DNA of 64,000 bases, from contig DISZ01000010.1 in assembly GCA_002422085.1 (NCBI GenBank), positions 323,440-387,439 on the forward strand, read 5' to 3'. The position numbers and the translations under genes were made by a program. Positions 63,188 through 64,000 of the stretch are shown here, in pieces. Every line of letters starts with the position of its first letter. The stretch's first letter is position 1. Origin of the DNA: Rhodobacteraceae bacterium UBA6197. GTDB taxonomy: Bacteria; Pseudomonadota; Alphaproteobacteria; Rhodobacterales; Rhodobacteraceae. Below the pieces are notes generated by a model that saw only the letters and a list, made by a program, of their open reading frames with translations, was not told the DNA's origin and did not search any database.

Positions 63188-64000
63188 CTACTGGCGGGTG
63201 ACAGTCGGAATGCGGGGCGTTCTGGTGCTGTTTTGCAACCGCGCCGCCAGCGCTACGTTCAACGCCTGCGCCAGACACATTGGCGCGGCCAGCGAGCGGG
63301 AAAACGTATATTCATGTTCAGGCACAGCAAACAGCACCTGCGCCGATTTAGCCAGCGGTGACAGGGTCGTGTCGGAAATCGCTATGATCGGGATGTTGTG
63401 GTTTGCGGCCTCTTCGACGATATCGACCACCTCCTTCGCATAGAAGCGAAAGGACACGGCGAACAACACGTCCCCCGGCCGCATGTTTCGCGCGATATAG
63501 GTCGCTATTCCGCCGCTGGGGTCGAGCAATACCGTGCGTTTGCCAAGCATGGTCAGAATGTAGCGCATCAGGTCCGCAACCGGCGCGGATCGCATCTGGC
63601 CCACCAGATAGATCGTGTCGGCTTTCTCCAATAGATCAACCGCATTGACCAGATCCTCTGGCGGTATCTCGGTCAGCATGTTTTGCAAAGATGCGATATC
63701 GCGTACGACAAGATCGCGCAGAAAGTCGAATTCGCTGCTGTCGCTTTTTGATCCCAGATCGCCTTTCAAGGCCTTGATCCGCGCCTCGAAGCCGGGTGCC
63801 GCGTTGGACAGGCGTTTCTGGTAAAGACCCTGAAGTTCCTTGAAGCCCTGATATCCCAGAGCCTGAGCAAAACGAACGAAGCTCGAAGCATGGATGCCGC
63901 AGCGCTCTGCAATCCCGTTCACGGAATGAACGGCGACTTCGTTGGGGTTCTGCGTCAGGTATACGGCGATCTTCTGATAGGTCTTGCTCATGCTGTCGAA
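63188..64000 (-). CDS. RpiR-family transcriptional regulator (partial at window edge)
   Basis: An N-terminal RpiR/MurR helix-turn-helix (YQKIAVYLTQNPNEVAVHSV, ERCGIHASSFVRFAQALG) and a C-terminal SIS sugar-phosphate-binding domain (IYLVGQMRSAPVADLMRYIL, HNIPIIAISDTTLSPLA). The ATG at 63991 would leave the domain short of its usual 20-odd N-terminal residues, and the frame stays open to the window edge, so the true start is probably outside. RpiR proteins often act as IolR in alphaproteobacteria, so it is a likely inositol regulator. Convergent with the SDR gene. Confidence 0.9.
   Translation of the reverse strand, partial: FDSMSKTYQKIAVYLTQNPNEVAVHSVNGIAERCGIHASSFVRFAQALGYQGFKELQGLYQKRLSNAAPGFEARIKALKGDLGSKSDSSEFDFLRDLVVRDIASLQNMLTEIPPEDLVNAVDLLEKADTIYLVGQMRSAPVADLMRYILTMLGKRTVLLDPSGGIATYIARNMRPGDVLFAVSFRFYAKEVVDIVEEAANHNIPIIAISDTTLSPLAKSAQVLFAVPEHEYTFSRSLAAPMCLAQALNVALAARLQNSTRTPRIPTVTRQ

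Overview
The window looks like chromosomal DNA of a GC-rich alphaproteobacterium, most likely Rhodobacterales (inference). Support comes from the rhizobial/rhodobacterial-type glycerol ABC operon glpR/glpDSTPQUVK, the imuA-imuB-dnaE2 mutagenesis cassette with a GAAC-N7-GAAC (alphaproteobacterial LexA-type) site, a luxR-luxI pair, and several ABC-plus-dehydrogenase catabolic cassettes. No rRNA, tRNA or CRISPR array was seen.

Layout. 0.4-1.9 kb: a WecA/MraY-type glycan-phosphate transferase and a tiny secreted protein. 2.1-12.2 kb: a complete glycerol uptake and catabolism operon (glpD-S-T-P-Q-U-V-K, minus strand) with divergent glpR and a recognisable GlpR operator. 12.4-14.3 kb: ilvD. 14.4-16.5 kb: an Xre regulator followed by luxR and luxI. 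16.7-23.6 kb: aroQ, a SRAP (YedK/HMCES-like) protein and imuA-imuB-dnaE2. 23.6-29.1 kb: a probable LacI-type pseudogene, then a thiolase / acyl-CoA ligase / 3-hydroxybutyrate dehydrogenase operon with a divergent PAS-LuxR regulator. 29.4-34.4 kb: a secreted protein and a tight four-gene operon (GT25 glycosyltransferase, ExoV-like pyruvyl transferase, Mur-ligase-like enzyme with a C-terminal Cys4 motif, PP-loop enzyme with a CxxCxxC motif). 35.5-43.7 kb: a polar amino-acid-type ABC transporter, two paralogous Xre-cupin regulators and two amine-oxidising flavoproteins. 44-48.1 kb: small membrane and secreted proteins, then a TetR regulator divergent from an N-demethylase-like flavin oxidoreductase, with two palindromic operators between them. 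48.1-51.2 kb: a scar with an integrase remnant, a TetR gene, a 3'-truncated amidohydrolase, a decayed IS5-family transposase and a 3'-truncated iolC. 51.2-64 kb: an inositol-type catabolic locus (CUT2 ABC transporter, Gfo/Idh/MocA dehydrogenase, hydroxyacid dehydrogenase, HpcH/HpaI aldolase, aldehyde dehydrogenase, iolG, divergent iolD-iolE-SDR, and an RpiR regulator running off the window).

Themes. Most of the window is organised as catabolic cassettes, each with its own transporter and/or regulator. All three ABC operons carry a strong hairpin immediately after the substrate-binding-protein gene. The two glycerol transporter ATPases look complementary: each lacks a motif the other supplies, predicting one working and one degenerate ATP site. 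The most novel-looking system is the 30.4-34.4 kb operon, which pairs sugar-polymer enzymes with a Mur-type amide ligase and a PP-loop enzyme, suggesting amino-acid or amide decoration of a surface glycan. The inositol locus has lost iolC in this window through an IS-associated rearrangement.
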